DNA of 64,000 nt from Flavivirga eckloniae (GCF_002886045.1 NZ_CP025791.1:4417001-4481000), one strand, 5' to 3'. Counted from the stretch's first letter, positions 44,188 to 54,270 are shown. Translations and numbers: made by a program. Notes: generated by a model from the sequence alone, not told the origin.

Positions 44188-45882
44188 TTAATCGTTCCAA
44201 TGCGCGTCGATAACTTTTTGAATATGCGGATACTTTTCTCCGTCTTCTTCATTGAGTTCTTTTCGCTTTGCAATAAGTTGTTCTTTTAAGTTGGCTATAA
44301 TGTCCTTATATGCTGGATTTTTGTATGCATTGTTCATTTCTTTTGGGTCTTTTGTTAAATCATAGAATTCCCAAGCTGGAGGTGTATGCATTGTAAATCT
44401 ATTCCCCCAACTGCTTTTGTTCCATTCGGCGTCCGGATTATCTGTATCTACCCAGTATTTGCCGTAATAGAAAATAAGTTTATGCTCTTTTGTTCTAATG
44501 CCAAAGTGAGCAGGGTTAGCGTGCGCATGGGCCATGTGCATCCAATATCTGTAATATGTAGATTGCTGCCATCCTTCGGGTTCTTTGCCTGTTTCTAGAA
44601 TGTGTTTAAAACTATGACCTTGCATTTGTTCTGGTGGTGTTCCGCCAGCCATTTCTATTAAGGTGGGGGCAAAGTCGGTGTTGTTGATTATAGCATCGGT
44701 TCTGGTGCCTGCTTTAATTTTCGCTGGATATCTTACAAAAAATGGCATTCTTAGTGATTCTTCATACATCCAACGCTTGTCTACATAATCATGTTCCCCT
44801 AGCATGAATCCTTGGTCTCCTGTGTAGACTATGATTGTGTTTTCATAGAGTCCTTCGTCTTTTAAAAATTGGATCATTCGTGCCACATTGTCGTCTACGC
44901 CTTTTACGCAACGTAAATAGCGCTTTAAGTATTCCTGGTATGTGGCATGGATGTATTCTTTTTCAGACATGAGTTCATGAATTTTTTGCTCTGGATTAAA
45001 ATCGGGATCGGAATTCTTAACAGATTCTTTATTCCAGGTTCTCATGCCTTTGTTTCTAATGATATTTCTTCTGGAAACAGACGAACCTATATCTCTTACG
45101 AGTTCTCCATTTACACCTTGTGTAGCAACAGAGCCGTTGTTGCCATTATGGTACATGCTTGCAGGTTCGGGGATGTAGGTGTCTTCTAAATAGTCTTTAT
45201 AACGTGGCGCATATTCAAAATCGTCGTGTGGCGCTTTAAATTGGTACATTAAAAAGAATGGCTTGTTTTTATCTCTTTTGTTTTTAAGCCAGTTTATGGT
45301 GATGTCGGTAACTATATCCGAACTATGGCCTTTATACTGCTTGCCTTCATAGTTTTCATCGCTGGGGTGGGCATAATTCATTCCGGTTTCGGTCATCCAG
45401 GGATCAAAGTAGGACCCTTGTTGGCCGTGGTGCGTGAAGATGTTGTAATAATCGAAATTGGGCTTAGATGTTAAATGGTATTTGCCTATTATGGCTGTTT
45501 GATAGCCTAGTTTTTTAATTTCTATGGGTAGGTATTGGTTTTCGGTTGGCAAAACACCTTCTAAATCCAATACACCATTGGCTTGACTATGTTGACCTGT
45601 TAGAATAGCAGCTCTACTTGGGGTGCAAATCGAATTATTTACAAAGCAATTATCGAAAATAATACCTTCGTTTGCTATTTTGTCGAGGGTAGGGGTTGGG
45701 TTTAACTTTGCGAGTCTGCTGTTGTAAATTCCAAAGGCTTGAGATGTATGGTCGTCTGCCATAATATAAATAATATTTGGCTTCTTTTCAGGCTCTTTTT
45801 TTTGAGTTTTTGAGCAAGAATTATTCAATATCAATAGTACCAAAAAGACAAGACGAGGTATTCGATTATTGGTCATTTTCAA
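44188..45882 (-). CDS. S1-family sulfatase lipoprotein
   Basis: The 564-residue protein has a lipoprotein signal (LLILNNSC, Cys23). S1 motifs are IIYIMADDHTSQAFG (metal site), SICTPSRAAILTGQ with formylglycine Cys86, KYHLTSKPNFDYY, YQFKAPHDDFEY (~208-219) and IIVYTGDQGFMLGEHDYVDKR split around residue 350 (metal Asp). The long C-terminal half resembles iduronate- or heparan-type sulfatases in length. It is first in the operon sulfatase-GH3-ThuA/DUF1080-GH117-DUF1080 and carries an upstream ACATATGT site. The sulfate position is unknown. Confidence 0.9.
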   Translation of the reverse strand: MKMTNNRIPRLVFLVLLILNNSCSKTQKKEPEKKPNIIYIMADDHTSQAFGIYNSRLAKLNPTPTLDKIANEGIIFDNCFVNNSICTPSRAAILTGQHSQANGVLDLEGVLPTENQYLPIEIKKLGYQTAIIGKYHLTSKPNFDYYNIFTHHGQQGSYFDPWMTETGMNYAHPSDENYEGKQYKGHSSDIVTDITINWLKNKRDKNKPFFLMYQFKAPHDDFEYAPRYKDYLEDTYIPEPASMYHNGNNGSVATQGVNGELVRDIGSSVSRRNIIRNKGMRTWNKESVKNSDPDFNPEQKIHELMSEKEYIHATYQEYLKRYLRCVKGVDDNVARMIQFLKDEGLYENTIIVYTGDQGFMLGEHDYVDKRWMYEESLRMPFFVRYPAKIKAGTRTDAIINNTDFAPTLIEMAGGTPPEQMQGHSFKHILETGKEPEGWQQSTYYRYWMHMAHAHANPAHFGIRTKEHKLIFYYGKYWVDTDNPDAEWNKSSWGNRFTMHTPPAWEFYDLTKDPKEMNNAYKNPAYKDIIANLKEQLIAKRKELNEEDGEKYPHIQKVIDAHWND

Positions 45883-45953
45883 GTGTGAATTTATTAGTAT
45901 AAATATCGGGTATTTATTTGATAAGCGTTATAACATATTTAATAGATGTTACC

Positions 45954-45961
45954 ACATATGT
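45954..45961 (-). promoter_or_regulatory. ACATATGT palindrome upstream of the sulfatase-GH3-GH117 operon
   Basis: The perfect octamer ACATATGT lies 72 bp before the start codon at 45882, with a related AACATATT 20 bp nearer. No clear -7 box was found. Recurrence before other operons of the locus is the reason for listing it. Confidence 0.45.
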
Positions 45962-45993
45962 TTTATTTTGAGAGAAAATGTTGTACAAAAAAA

Positions 45994-46014
45994 GCTTGCA
46001 ACAAGTTGCAAGCT
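45994..46014 (-). terminator. Intrinsic terminator after the small T9SS protein gene
   Basis: On the minus strand AGCTTGCAA and TTGCAAGCT form a 9-bp stem with a 4-base loop, followed by seven T residues. It lies 28 bp beyond the stop at 46042. Confidence 0.85.
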
Positions 46015-46041
46015 CCTTAGGTAGGGTGTTGATTTTGAGGG

Positions 46042-46740
46042 CTAGTTTTTAATGAACTTGGAAACGCTTCCTGTATTTGTTCTTAAAAAGTATAATCCTC
46101 TTGCTAAACTTGAAACATCCATATTAGTAAGCTGATTAAAGCTTTTAACTTCTTTTCCTGCTACGTCAAATACTTTGGCAGATTTAATATCGTTGTTTCT
46201 TGTTGAAATGGTAATTGTACTTGCTGTGGGGTTAGGCGAAACAGAGATTTTTTGAATACCAATGTCATCTGCTGATAATGTACCATTAATAGTAATATAA
46301 TTTTGAGCAGGTAAAGTAGCGGTAAAGCCAGAGTCAGAGTTTGAAATTCTTAGGCGATACCCTCCAGCATCTTCCCCTACACCAAAAAGTTCTGATGCTT
46401 GCATTTCAGTAGTTGTTTTGAAATTAGAACCGTTAAGAACATTTGCAACAGCACCAGCTGCGTCCATAATTATATCTGCTGATAAATCTGTTCCGGCTGG
46501 TAAATCTGCTCCGTGTGTTACGGCTTTTTTCCATTGTTGACCCCATGGTGCCGCATTTTGTTGAACCCATAATTCTACAGTAATTGAACCACCAGGGATA
46601 ACTGCATCTGAAGTATAAGTAATAGGAATTGTTAACGAAGTTCCTGTGTCAAATGTATTACCATTCCAAGATAGGGCGTCTTGAGCAAAAGAAATAGCTG
46701 CTGCTAAAAAAGCAGTTAAAAAAAGTAATTTTTTCATCAT
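46042..46740 (-). CDS. Small T9SS-exported protein of unknown function
   Basis: The 232-residue protein has a signal peptide (~1-19). A beta-rich unknown domain of about 135 residues follows (LSWNGNTFDTGTSLTIPITY, ITVELWVQQNAAPWGQQWKK, GYRLRISNSDSGFTATLP). The C-terminal T9SS type A sorting domain (~155-232) contains ISVSPNPTASTITIS and ends VSKFIKN. The middle part reads like a carbohydrate-binding-module sandwich with exposed Trp residues, but I do not recognise the family. It has its own promoter region with an ACATATGT site and its own terminator, so it is expressed independently within the locus. Confidence 0.82.
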   Translation of the reverse strand: MMKKLLFLTAFLAAAISFAQDALSWNGNTFDTGTSLTIPITYTSDAVIPGGSITVELWVQQNAAPWGQQWKKAVTHGADLPAGTDLSADIIMDAAGAVANVLNGSNFKTTTEMQASELFGVGEDAGGYRLRISNSDSGFTATLPAQNYITINGTLSADDIGIQKISVSPNPTASTITISTRNNDIKSAKVFDVAGKEVKSFNQLTNMDVSSLARGLYFLRTNTGSVSKFIKN

Positions 46741-46825
46741 GTAATTTATTTAAGAGTTAATTTAAGTTACCCAATATTAAAAAATGTATTAGTGAAATTG
46801 CTGTATAAATGATTCATTTAGTAGA

Positions 46826-46833
46826 ACATATGT
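46826..46833 (-). promoter_or_regulatory. ACATATGT palindrome upstream of the small T9SS protein gene
   Basis: The perfect octamer lies 86 bp before the start codon at 46740, in the 139-bp gap to the ASPIC/UnbV gene. It is flanked on one side by a T-run, like the site at 45954. Confidence 0.45.
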
Positions 46834-46879
46834 TTTTTTACTAATAAATACTAATTTTTATTGTAAGTATAATCTTTCG

Positions 46880-49800
46880 TTAATTGGTTGAGAAAATTTT
46901 TGTTGTATTGTTGTTAATAGCAGTGAGAATAGCAGTTTTGCTATTTGGAAGTTTTATTTTCTGAATATCTTTAACGTTATATGGTGCAAAAAAACCACTT
47001 TCCAGATAATTTAAGGATTTAAATGTTCCTGTTTTTGTGCCAAGCATTAATAGCCCGACAGATGCATCTGCTCTGGTTGTTTCAACTTCTACTTCAAATT
47101 TGTTTCCTGCAATTAGTATATCGTTTATCCCGTCTTGATTAAAATCTTCTACTGTAATACCATTAATTACAGAAAATTGGGCTTGAATGGGTAACTTTTC
47201 TATAGTTAATTTGCCGCTTTTGTTTTTTAAAATAATGCTTGCAAATTCTTTAGCTTCGTATTTTAAGGCTTTATTGTTTACATCTCCAATTATTTGCGAA
47301 ATATCTGCTTTAGCAAACTCCTGATATGTCTTATATTTTTCTCCTATTCTTGGCATTTGCTGTGAGGTACATTGTTTACCTCTAATTGGAACTTCTCTAT
47401 CCTTGTAATGCTTTGCTAAAAATATATCGTTTGTGCCATTTTGGTCAAAATCGTTTGCATATACAATAAAAGGTTTTTCCTTGCTTGCACTAAACTTATA
47501 GTTTAAACCTAAATTACCAACTACAAAATCGGTATCTCCATCTTTATCTATGTCTGATGCTACAATTTTATTCCACCAACCATTTGTGTTTTCTAATCCG
47601 TATTGGTTGGTGACATTTTTGAAAATTTTGTTTTCCAGTTTAAAAATGGTGATTGGCATCCATTCACCAACTAAAATTAGCTCGTTGGTTTGGTTCCCAT
47701 CTATATCACTCCAAACCGCCGAAGTTACCATGCCAATGTTAGATAGTTCTGGTGCTATGGTATTGGTAACATCTGTAAATTTACCTTCTTTGTTTTCCAA
47801 TAAAAAGCTTTTAGGTGCATATGGGTAGGTCTTTGGGATTAAACGTCCACCAACGAATAAATCTAAATCGCCGTCGGCATCAAAATCTAAAGGAACTACA
47901 GCAGAACCGCTTTCGTTTAATTCTGGAAGGTTATTAGATTTATTAAATTGACCTTTACCGTTGTTTATGTATAATCGATCTTGTAGGATAGGGTCGTGTA
48001 TTTCAAATTCATTGCCACCGCTTACAACGTATAAATCTAAGTCATTGTCTCCATCTGCATCAAAAAATGTAGCGCCTACATCTTCATGTCTGGAGTCGTT
48101 TTTAAAAGCAGGTTGTTTTTTTACTTTGAATTTTCCGTTGACTGTTTGAATATAGGTTTGTCCGGATTGATTTCCGGCACCGCCCACATAAAAATCTTCT
48201 AAACCATCACTATTAATATCTCCAACAGCTAAACAAGGACCGTTTTGGGATAATTTGTGTGGTATAAGTATTTGATCTTTAAAATCGTCATAAATATTCT
48301 CTTTATGAACAAATGGTTGCTCAAACATTTCAGAAGTAACTTCGGTTAGTATTGGAGAGACAGGGAGGGTATTGTTTTCTGCTTTTTTTGCATCGGTGTA
48401 GTTAATTGTAAGCAGTTGGTTAATGGTAATGTTGTTTAATATATGTTCCTTACCGTCTGGCCAAAGAATTTGAATGCTGTCAATCTGTTGCGTCTTTCCT
48501 AATCCAAAATGGGCAATTGGTTCTACAGATGACAAATAGCCTCTTACGGTTTTAAACTCTTGATATTGTATACTGTCGTTATAGAAAAGGGTAATCTTAT
48601 TCCCCAGACCAAATGAATTGTTTTTTGATCCTTTGAATTTTATTCTTAGGTAGTTGTTTGATGTGTTTTCGGAATTGTTTTTATAAATAAAGGCCTGGTC
48701 GTCTATATTATTGATGATTAAATCTAAATCGCCATCATTATCTAAATCGGCATATGCAGCTCCATTGGAGAAACTGGGTGTGTCGATACCCCATTTTTTT
48801 GATGTGTTTTCAAATTTATAGTTCCTTTTGTTTTTAAAAATGTAGTTTTTTAGTTTGTTTGAAGGGAAAAAATCAACAATCTCCTGAATAATTTGATCTT
48901 TGGAAATGTTGGGATTAACGCCTTTTTGAGTATACTCTTTATATTTTATGGAGGCATCACGATTCCAGATATCCCTTTTATAGCCATTGGTTACAAAAAT
49001 ATCTTTATACCCATCGTTATCAAAGTCACTGCCCAAACAAGACCAGCTCCAATCTGTTTTCGAAATGCCAGATAGCTGTGAGATATCGCTAAAAAAACCA
49101 TTCCCTTGATTAAGGAGCAGCACATTGTGCATATATTGATTATGAAGCCCCTGATCGAGATAAAAATTATATTCTTCTACATTCATTGTAGCCATGTTGG
49201 TCTTTGATCTCACATAGTTTTCCGGCGACATGTCGAGTTCGATAATATCCTCTAAACCGTCGTTGTTTATATCAACAATATCTACTCCCATACCGTAAAA
49301 AGCAACATGATTTGTTCTCGTTTTTACTTCATTTTTAAGGGTTTCTCCTTTGTTATTGATGTACATATAATCGTGTTCATAAAAATCGTTTGATACAAAA
49401 ATGTCTTTATAACCATCATTATTAATATCGGAAACTGCTAATCCTAAACCATACCCTAAATTATCTTCTATACCTTTTTCTTTTGAACTGTTTACAAACT
49501 TTCCGTTGTTGTTGATGTATAGTTTATCCCGGTAATTGTCGTTATTCTGATTTTTTAAATTGATGTATTGTTCATACGATAAGAAAAAGTCTTTGGGTCT
49601 GTTTATTAAATACATATCGAGGTCGTTATCATTATCTACATCGAAAAATGTAGCCATCATAGAGAACCCTTTGTCAGCGAGCCCATAGGCTTCAGCTTCT
49701 TCTTTAAATGTGTTATCTCCCTGATTGATATAAAGCAAATTTCCCCTTAAATCTTCGGGCTCATTCCAACCTCCTTTGCATATATAGATATCTAATAAGC

Positions 49801-50182
49801 CATCTGCATTAACATCTGCCATAACTACACCATTGTGCCAAGATTTTTTACTTGCTATACCAGATTTTTTTGTGATATTTTCGAAGGTGAAATTTCCTTT
49901 GTTTATGTATAGATGATCTTCTACCTGGTTTCCTGTAAAGTAAATATCTGGCAGGCCATCGTTATTGATGTCGCCAACAGCAACGCCACCTCCGTTGTAA
50001 GCATAATTATATACTCCAAAGAAGTTATTCATATTTTCTGAGATACGATTATTAAAAGTAATGTTGGTCTTTTCACTTTTAATTAATGAAAATAATGAAT
50101 CATTAGAAATGGGCTCGGTTTTTTGCTTAGAACAGCTTACAGCGAGAATTACTAATAATAGTATAGTTGTATATTTTAACAT
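46880..50182 (-). CDS. VCBS/FG-GAP repeat lipoprotein with ASPIC/UnbV domain
   Basis: The 1,100-residue protein has a lipoprotein signal (LVILAVSC, Cys17). It has many FG-GAP/VCBS blades with calcium-binding loops of the type DINNDGLPDIY, DVNADGLLDIY, DVDNDNDLDMY, DLDNDGDLDLI and DADGDNDLDLY, forming one or two beta-propellers. An ASPIC/UnbV (CRTAC1-like) region lies near residues 500-570 (NNYLRIKFKGSKNNSFGLGN, VRGYLSSVEPIAHFGLG, IQILWPDGKE). Such proteins are common surface proteins in loci of marine Bacteroidota and probably bind glycans or proteins; no enzymatic activity is known to me. It is 53 bp downstream of the haloperoxidase fusion, whose N-terminal half is homologous, and likely co-transcribed with it. 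Confidence 0.87.
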   Translation of the reverse strand: MLKYTTILLLVILAVSCSKQKTEPISNDSLFSLIKSEKTNITFNNRISENMNNFFGVYNYAYNGGGVAVGDINNDGLPDIYFTGNQVEDHLYINKGNFTFENITKKSGIASKKSWHNGVVMADVNADGLLDIYICKGGWNEPEDLRGNLLYINQGDNTFKEEAEAYGLADKGFSMMATFFDVDNDNDLDMYLINRPKDFFLSYEQYINLKNQNNDNYRDKLYINNNGKFVNSSKEKGIEDNLGYGLGLAVSDINNDGYKDIFVSNDFYEHDYMYINNKGETLKNEVKTRTNHVAFYGMGVDIVDINNDGLEDIIELDMSPENYVRSKTNMATMNVEEYNFYLDQGLHNQYMHNVLLLNQGNGFFSDISQLSGISKTDWSWSCLGSDFDNDGYKDIFVTNGYKRDIWNRDASIKYKEYTQKGVNPNISKDQIIQEIVDFFPSNKLKNYIFKNKRNYKFENTSKKWGIDTPSFSNGAAYADLDNDGDLDLIINNIDDQAFIYKNNSENTSNNYLRIKFKGSKNNSFGLGNKITLFYNDSIQYQEFKTVRGYLSSVEPIAHFGLGKTQQIDSIQILWPDGKEHILNNITINQLLTINYTDAKKAENNTLPVSPILTEVTSEMFEQPFVHKENIYDDFKDQILIPHKLSQNGPCLAVGDINSDGLEDFYVGGAGNQSGQTYIQTVNGKFKVKKQPAFKNDSRHEDVGATFFDADGDNDLDLYVVSGGNEFEIHDPILQDRLYINNGKGQFNKSNNLPELNESGSAVVPLDFDADGDLDLFVGGRLIPKTYPYAPKSFLLENKEGKFTDVTNTIAPELSNIGMVTSAVWSDIDGNQTNELILVGEWMPITIFKLENKIFKNVTNQYGLENTNGWWNKIVASDIDKDGDTDFVVGNLGLNYKFSASKEKPFIVYANDFDQNGTNDIFLAKHYKDREVPIRGKQCTSQQMPRIGEKYKTYQEFAKADISQIIGDVNNKALKYEAKEFASIILKNKSGKLTIEKLPIQAQFSVINGITVEDFNQDGINDILIAGNKFEVEVETTRADASVGLLMLGTKTGTFKSLNYLESGFFAPYNVKDIQKIKLPNSKTAILTAINNNTTKIFSTN

Positions 50183-50235
50183 AATGAGAGAGTTTTTATG
50201 CTTTTTTAAAGTTTTATGGATTAATTATAAAACGT

Positions 50236-53200
50236 CTACTTTTTTATAAGCATTCTTGTTTGGTTATTAATTTTAAGAACATAAACACCAGATGATAAGG
50301 TGTTTAGGTGGTTTAGCTTCGTCTTTTTTGTGTCAGAATCAAATACTTTCCCTTTTAAAGGAATAATACTCCCTTTCATATCTACTAATTCAAAGAGATC
50401 TGTTTCTAATGTATTGGTAACATATAAAACTCCATTTGAGTCTATTGGATTTGGATAAGCGAGATAGGTTGAGGTGTTCGTTTCCTGTTTAGTTTGTTTT
50501 TGGAAATATTTTACTCCAAAATTAAATGCTTTAACTCCTATCTGGGCTCCTATTAATCGTCCTGGGATATCATCTGCAGGCGGATGGATGCCACCCCATA
50601 TTCTGGATAAACTGCATTGATCTGAAGCATCTCTATAGGTAGCCCATTGTAATTTTACATCAACACTTGGACCTTCTTCGAAAACCAAAAACTCATTTTT
50701 TCGTGCAATAAACTCACCATAACCGCCTGGGAAATATTCGCTTCCGGTTAGTAAAGTCATGACTTCTGCAGCTGCTCTGGAATACGTGGAATGCCCCGAT
50801 ACATAACCTGCAAAAGGAGGGGTTACAAAACTGGGGCGTTGATATGGCCACCAATTCTCTGCCAAAATCCATCCTACACCGGCATTATCTGTATCTGGAT
50901 TGTTTATATAATCAGGACCTTTCCAGGTATATAATTTAATTTTCCCTATGTTTTCTCCATTTCTGCCTTCAAGTGCATCACCGGCGTTTACAACTTCTAT
51001 TAAATCTTCTTTTAGAGGAATACCTGCAACATTATAATTATCTAGAGACATGTCTGAGCTTTGTCCTAAATCTGCCATATAACGAATTGCAGAAATAGGT
51101 CGAATATAATCGTACCATCCTTTTATACTCCAAGCCGATATGGCGGCATCATGCATGGTTCCACCCAGAAGAAAATAGGACTTTACATCCCATTCCAGAG
51201 GATCTAAAACATTACCTTCTCCTCCTAATTTCTTTTCTAGTAATTTGTGGTCGCTCACATAATTAAGTAAAGTAAACCAATGTCCTGGTGGTGTTTCAGA
51301 ATCGGGACCATCGGCCCAAAATTCCGCAAGCACTCTGGCGTAATCGCCTCTGGGTACTAATTGTTCTTCGTAGGGAGCATTGGTATATGGATTTGTATCG
51401 TGTCCATTGCCAATATCACCTCCTTCAATTAATTTGTAAAAATCGGGGTGATTTGAAAAATGCTCCGGAAAATTAGCAATATCGATATTGCCAATGGATT
51501 TTGGGGAAATGTCCCAAAGCACATTGTCGTTTGGATCCAGGTGTGACCCCCAAATAGATACTAAAGAAAACCCCCATTTATAGGATTCGCTGGAGGAAGT
51601 CTCATTGTTTAAGTCTAAATAGGGGGGAGGGCTGGGGTCGTGGTATACAAAGTAGTCATTGTTATTTCTGTTAAACGTATCTTTTACATCATCATCAAGA
51701 GAAAAGGGGTTTACGGCACCCCACTCGGGGCTTAAAAAGGCTGGTGTCGATCCTGGAATCGGGTTACCGCTTTGGTCAATAAACTCGTTTAAGCTTAAGG
51801 GTTGCCAACGATTGGGATTTGTTAGGCTTGGGTTTCCTGACTTAGTAGGGAATAAAGAGTTGTTTACTGGTTCGTAAAAGGCATTATTGTAACCATTTAA
51901 TTCTCGAGAACCATCTGTATTACCATAATCTATAATTGTTTTTGCTATAAAATTACCTAAGGAAGCAGCATTTCCGTCTGAATAATCTATGGAGTCTGCT
52001 GTTAGGCTATAATCCAATTGATTCATTATAAAATCGAACAACTCTTGAGATTCCTCATGGCTTGGAGAGTTTTTAAATCTATGCGACAACAAGCGGTATG
52101 CAGCATAACTCATTGCTTTAGCTCTGGCATCGACGACATTTTCATTTGGCATAAATCTCACATATTTACTATTAAAATCATGCAATGTTTTACCTATTAA
52201 GTATGTTTCTGAATTGTTATCGAACAAGGCCCATGAATCGTATAGCGCCACACTAGTATGAAATAAGTTTCTTGCATGTACCGTAGGTCTGGCGTAATCA
52301 CCCCGTATTGCCATTAATAGTGCTTCATTCCATATGCGAGCAATGGAATGTTCGTTTGAAAGTGATGATACAGACAGGCTAACCTGTAAAATAACCAGCT
52401 CATTAGAACATTCAGTTCCTGTTTCTCTTACAGATATGGTTCCTGTTTTCGTAATTCCCCATTTTACAGATATGGAATTGGTTCCATGTCCTTCTATTAT
52501 TTCTCCTCCGGTAATATTCCAATTAAGACTACTATTTTCGGATGTTGGTGTATATGCGTAAGATTCTGTTTTTAGAACTCCTGAATTTGTATTTCCTACG
52601 ATTTCGTTTGAGGCAAGATATTCGCAAGAACCATCATCATCAATTGCTTCTGGATCGTATGTACAGGAATTAGGGTCTGTGCAGCCCATTTTTTTGTTTA
52701 CTTGAGGGATGTTATAGTCGCTAAACCCACTACCTTCTATAAAAAGTATAGCATCATTGATTTGAAAACCTGAATGGTTTTCGACTAATCCGGAAGGCCA
52801 TTTAATTGTGATTTCTTGAATTTCGGAAGCGGTTCCCAAACCAAAATGCATGGGTTTTAGGCTTTGCGATAAATAATTAATTGAGGAGTTATGGCGATGT
52901 ATTACTCCATTGTCTGTTTTTAAGGATACTATCGCACCTATGGCATCCCTATTTGAAGTTGTACCACGCAAGGCAACTTTAAACCATTTTAAATCTTCAC
53001 CAGATTGGGAATTAATACTTTTGTTTTCGTAAAAATGGGATTCTTTATCACTATTGGTAACAAATAAATCTAAGTCCCCATCGTTGTCGTAATCAAAAGC
53101 AACAGGAGTTGCGCTAGTGGAAGCATCATTAAGGTTAAGTTGCGCAGAAAAATCTTGGAACGTATTACCGCCTTCAACATATAAATTTTTAAAATAGTAG

Positions 53201-54270
53201 TTTTGTTGTTGTGCGGGAATACCACTCTTAAATCCGTTAGTAATAAAAATATCTTCATCGCCGTCCAAATCAAAGTCTGCGAAAATAGGTCCCCATGACC
53301 ATCCTGTGTCTACAACACTATTTTGTAAAGCCAAATCTTCAAAAGTGTTATCACCTTTATTGGTTAATAGGGCATTGGTTTTAATAGTTGCTATATAAAA
53401 ATCAAAAAAGCCATCATTATTGTAATCGCCAATAGCCATACCCATATCATCATGTTTACTGTCGAGACCATATTGAGAAGCTTGATCGCTAAACGTATTG
53501 CCTCCAAGGTTAATAAAAAGGTCATTTGGTTCGGTAAAGTCTTGACTAACATATAAATCCATCCAACCATCACTATTAAAATCGAAGGGAATAGACATAA
53601 AGGAACTTTTACTTGGAATATTTCCAAAAAAAGAAGATGTGGCATTTTCGAATGTTCCATCACCTTTATTTATATAAAACGTGTTGGAATTACATGCTCC
53701 CCAGTCGCATATATATAAATCCAGAAAGCCATCATTATTAGCATCGAACCATGTGGCGCCTATATTTAAACAACCATTAAACACCTCGATTCCTGCGGTC
53801 TCGGTTACATCAATGAATGTTCCATTACCTTCATTGTGGAATAGTTGTACTTTTTTGGCATGAGTAAAAAAGATATCTGGAAAGCCATCATTATCATAAT
53901 CTCCCCAGGATACCCCATATTTAAAACCATCTGCAGCACCGTTTTGTGAAAATGTGCCGTCTGGTGAAAGTAAATTTACAAGTCCGGAGGCTTCTGTAAC
54001 ATCAGAAAACGTTCCATCACTGTTATTTCTGTAAAGCTTGCTTTTTGTATTTTGTTTTGTGTCCAAGTCTTTAGCTTTAGCTACAATAAATATATCTAGA
54101 TCTAAATCGCCATCATAGTCTGCAACTGCAACACCATTGTTTTCGTTTAAACTTCCTAAGCCAACGATATTTTCAATTCGTTGAAAAGTTTGTGCTTGTA
54201 TTGAACTTATACAAGTAAAGTATAGTATAGATGTAAATAATAGAGAAAAAAATGCCTTTCTATTTTTCAT
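50236..54270 (-). CDS. VCBS-ASPIC/UnbV-vanadium haloperoxidase fusion with T9SS tail
   Basis: The 1,344-residue protein has a signal peptide (~1-26), FG-GAP/VCBS repeats (~35-420), an ASPIC/UnbV domain (~440-510; FKVALRGTTSNRDAIGAIVS, INYLSQSLKPMHFGLG), a Cys-rich linker (MGCTDPNSCTYDPEAIDDDG), a PKD-like domain (~555-635) and a vanadium-haloperoxidase/PAP2 domain (~640-1265). The vanadate-site signature is complete: KxxxxxxRP with Lys1050 and Arg1057 in KGWYDYIRP, VSGH with His1160, and SRxxxxxH with His1229 in SRIWGGIHPP. A T9SS type A sorting domain closes it. It should oxidise halides with hydrogen peroxide at the cell surface, or act as an acid phosphatase of the same fold. The fusion to a CRTAC1-like module is unusual. 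Confidence 0.87.
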   Translation of the reverse strand: MKNRKAFFSLLFTSILYFTCISSIQAQTFQRIENIVGLGSLNENNGVAVADYDGDLDLDIFIVAKAKDLDTKQNTKSKLYRNNSDGTFSDVTEASGLVNLLSPDGTFSQNGAADGFKYGVSWGDYDNDGFPDIFFTHAKKVQLFHNEGNGTFIDVTETAGIEVFNGCLNIGATWFDANNDGFLDLYICDWGACNSNTFYINKGDGTFENATSSFFGNIPSKSSFMSIPFDFNSDGWMDLYVSQDFTEPNDLFINLGGNTFSDQASQYGLDSKHDDMGMAIGDYNNDGFFDFYIATIKTNALLTNKGDNTFEDLALQNSVVDTGWSWGPIFADFDLDGDEDIFITNGFKSGIPAQQQNYYFKNLYVEGGNTFQDFSAQLNLNDASTSATPVAFDYDNDGDLDLFVTNSDKESHFYENKSINSQSGEDLKWFKVALRGTTSNRDAIGAIVSLKTDNGVIHRHNSSINYLSQSLKPMHFGLGTASEIQEITIKWPSGLVENHSGFQINDAILFIEGSGFSDYNIPQVNKKMGCTDPNSCTYDPEAIDDDGSCEYLASNEIVGNTNSGVLKTESYAYTPTSENSSLNWNITGGEIIEGHGTNSISVKWGITKTGTISVRETGTECSNELVILQVSLSVSSLSNEHSIARIWNEALLMAIRGDYARPTVHARNLFHTSVALYDSWALFDNNSETYLIGKTLHDFNSKYVRFMPNENVVDARAKAMSYAAYRLLSHRFKNSPSHEESQELFDFIMNQLDYSLTADSIDYSDGNAASLGNFIAKTIIDYGNTDGSRELNGYNNAFYEPVNNSLFPTKSGNPSLTNPNRWQPLSLNEFIDQSGNPIPGSTPAFLSPEWGAVNPFSLDDDVKDTFNRNNNDYFVYHDPSPPPYLDLNNETSSSESYKWGFSLVSIWGSHLDPNDNVLWDISPKSIGNIDIANFPEHFSNHPDFYKLIEGGDIGNGHDTNPYTNAPYEEQLVPRGDYARVLAEFWADGPDSETPPGHWFTLLNYVSDHKLLEKKLGGEGNVLDPLEWDVKSYFLLGGTMHDAAISAWSIKGWYDYIRPISAIRYMADLGQSSDMSLDNYNVAGIPLKEDLIEVVNAGDALEGRNGENIGKIKLYTWKGPDYINNPDTDNAGVGWILAENWWPYQRPSFVTPPFAGYVSGHSTYSRAAAEVMTLLTGSEYFPGGYGEFIARKNEFLVFEEGPSVDVKLQWATYRDASDQCSLSRIWGGIHPPADDIPGRLIGAQIGVKAFNFGVKYFQKQTKQETNTSTYLAYPNPIDSNGVLYVTNTLETDLFELVDMKGSIIPLKGKVFDSDTKKTKLNHLNTLSSGVYVLKINNQTRMLIKK

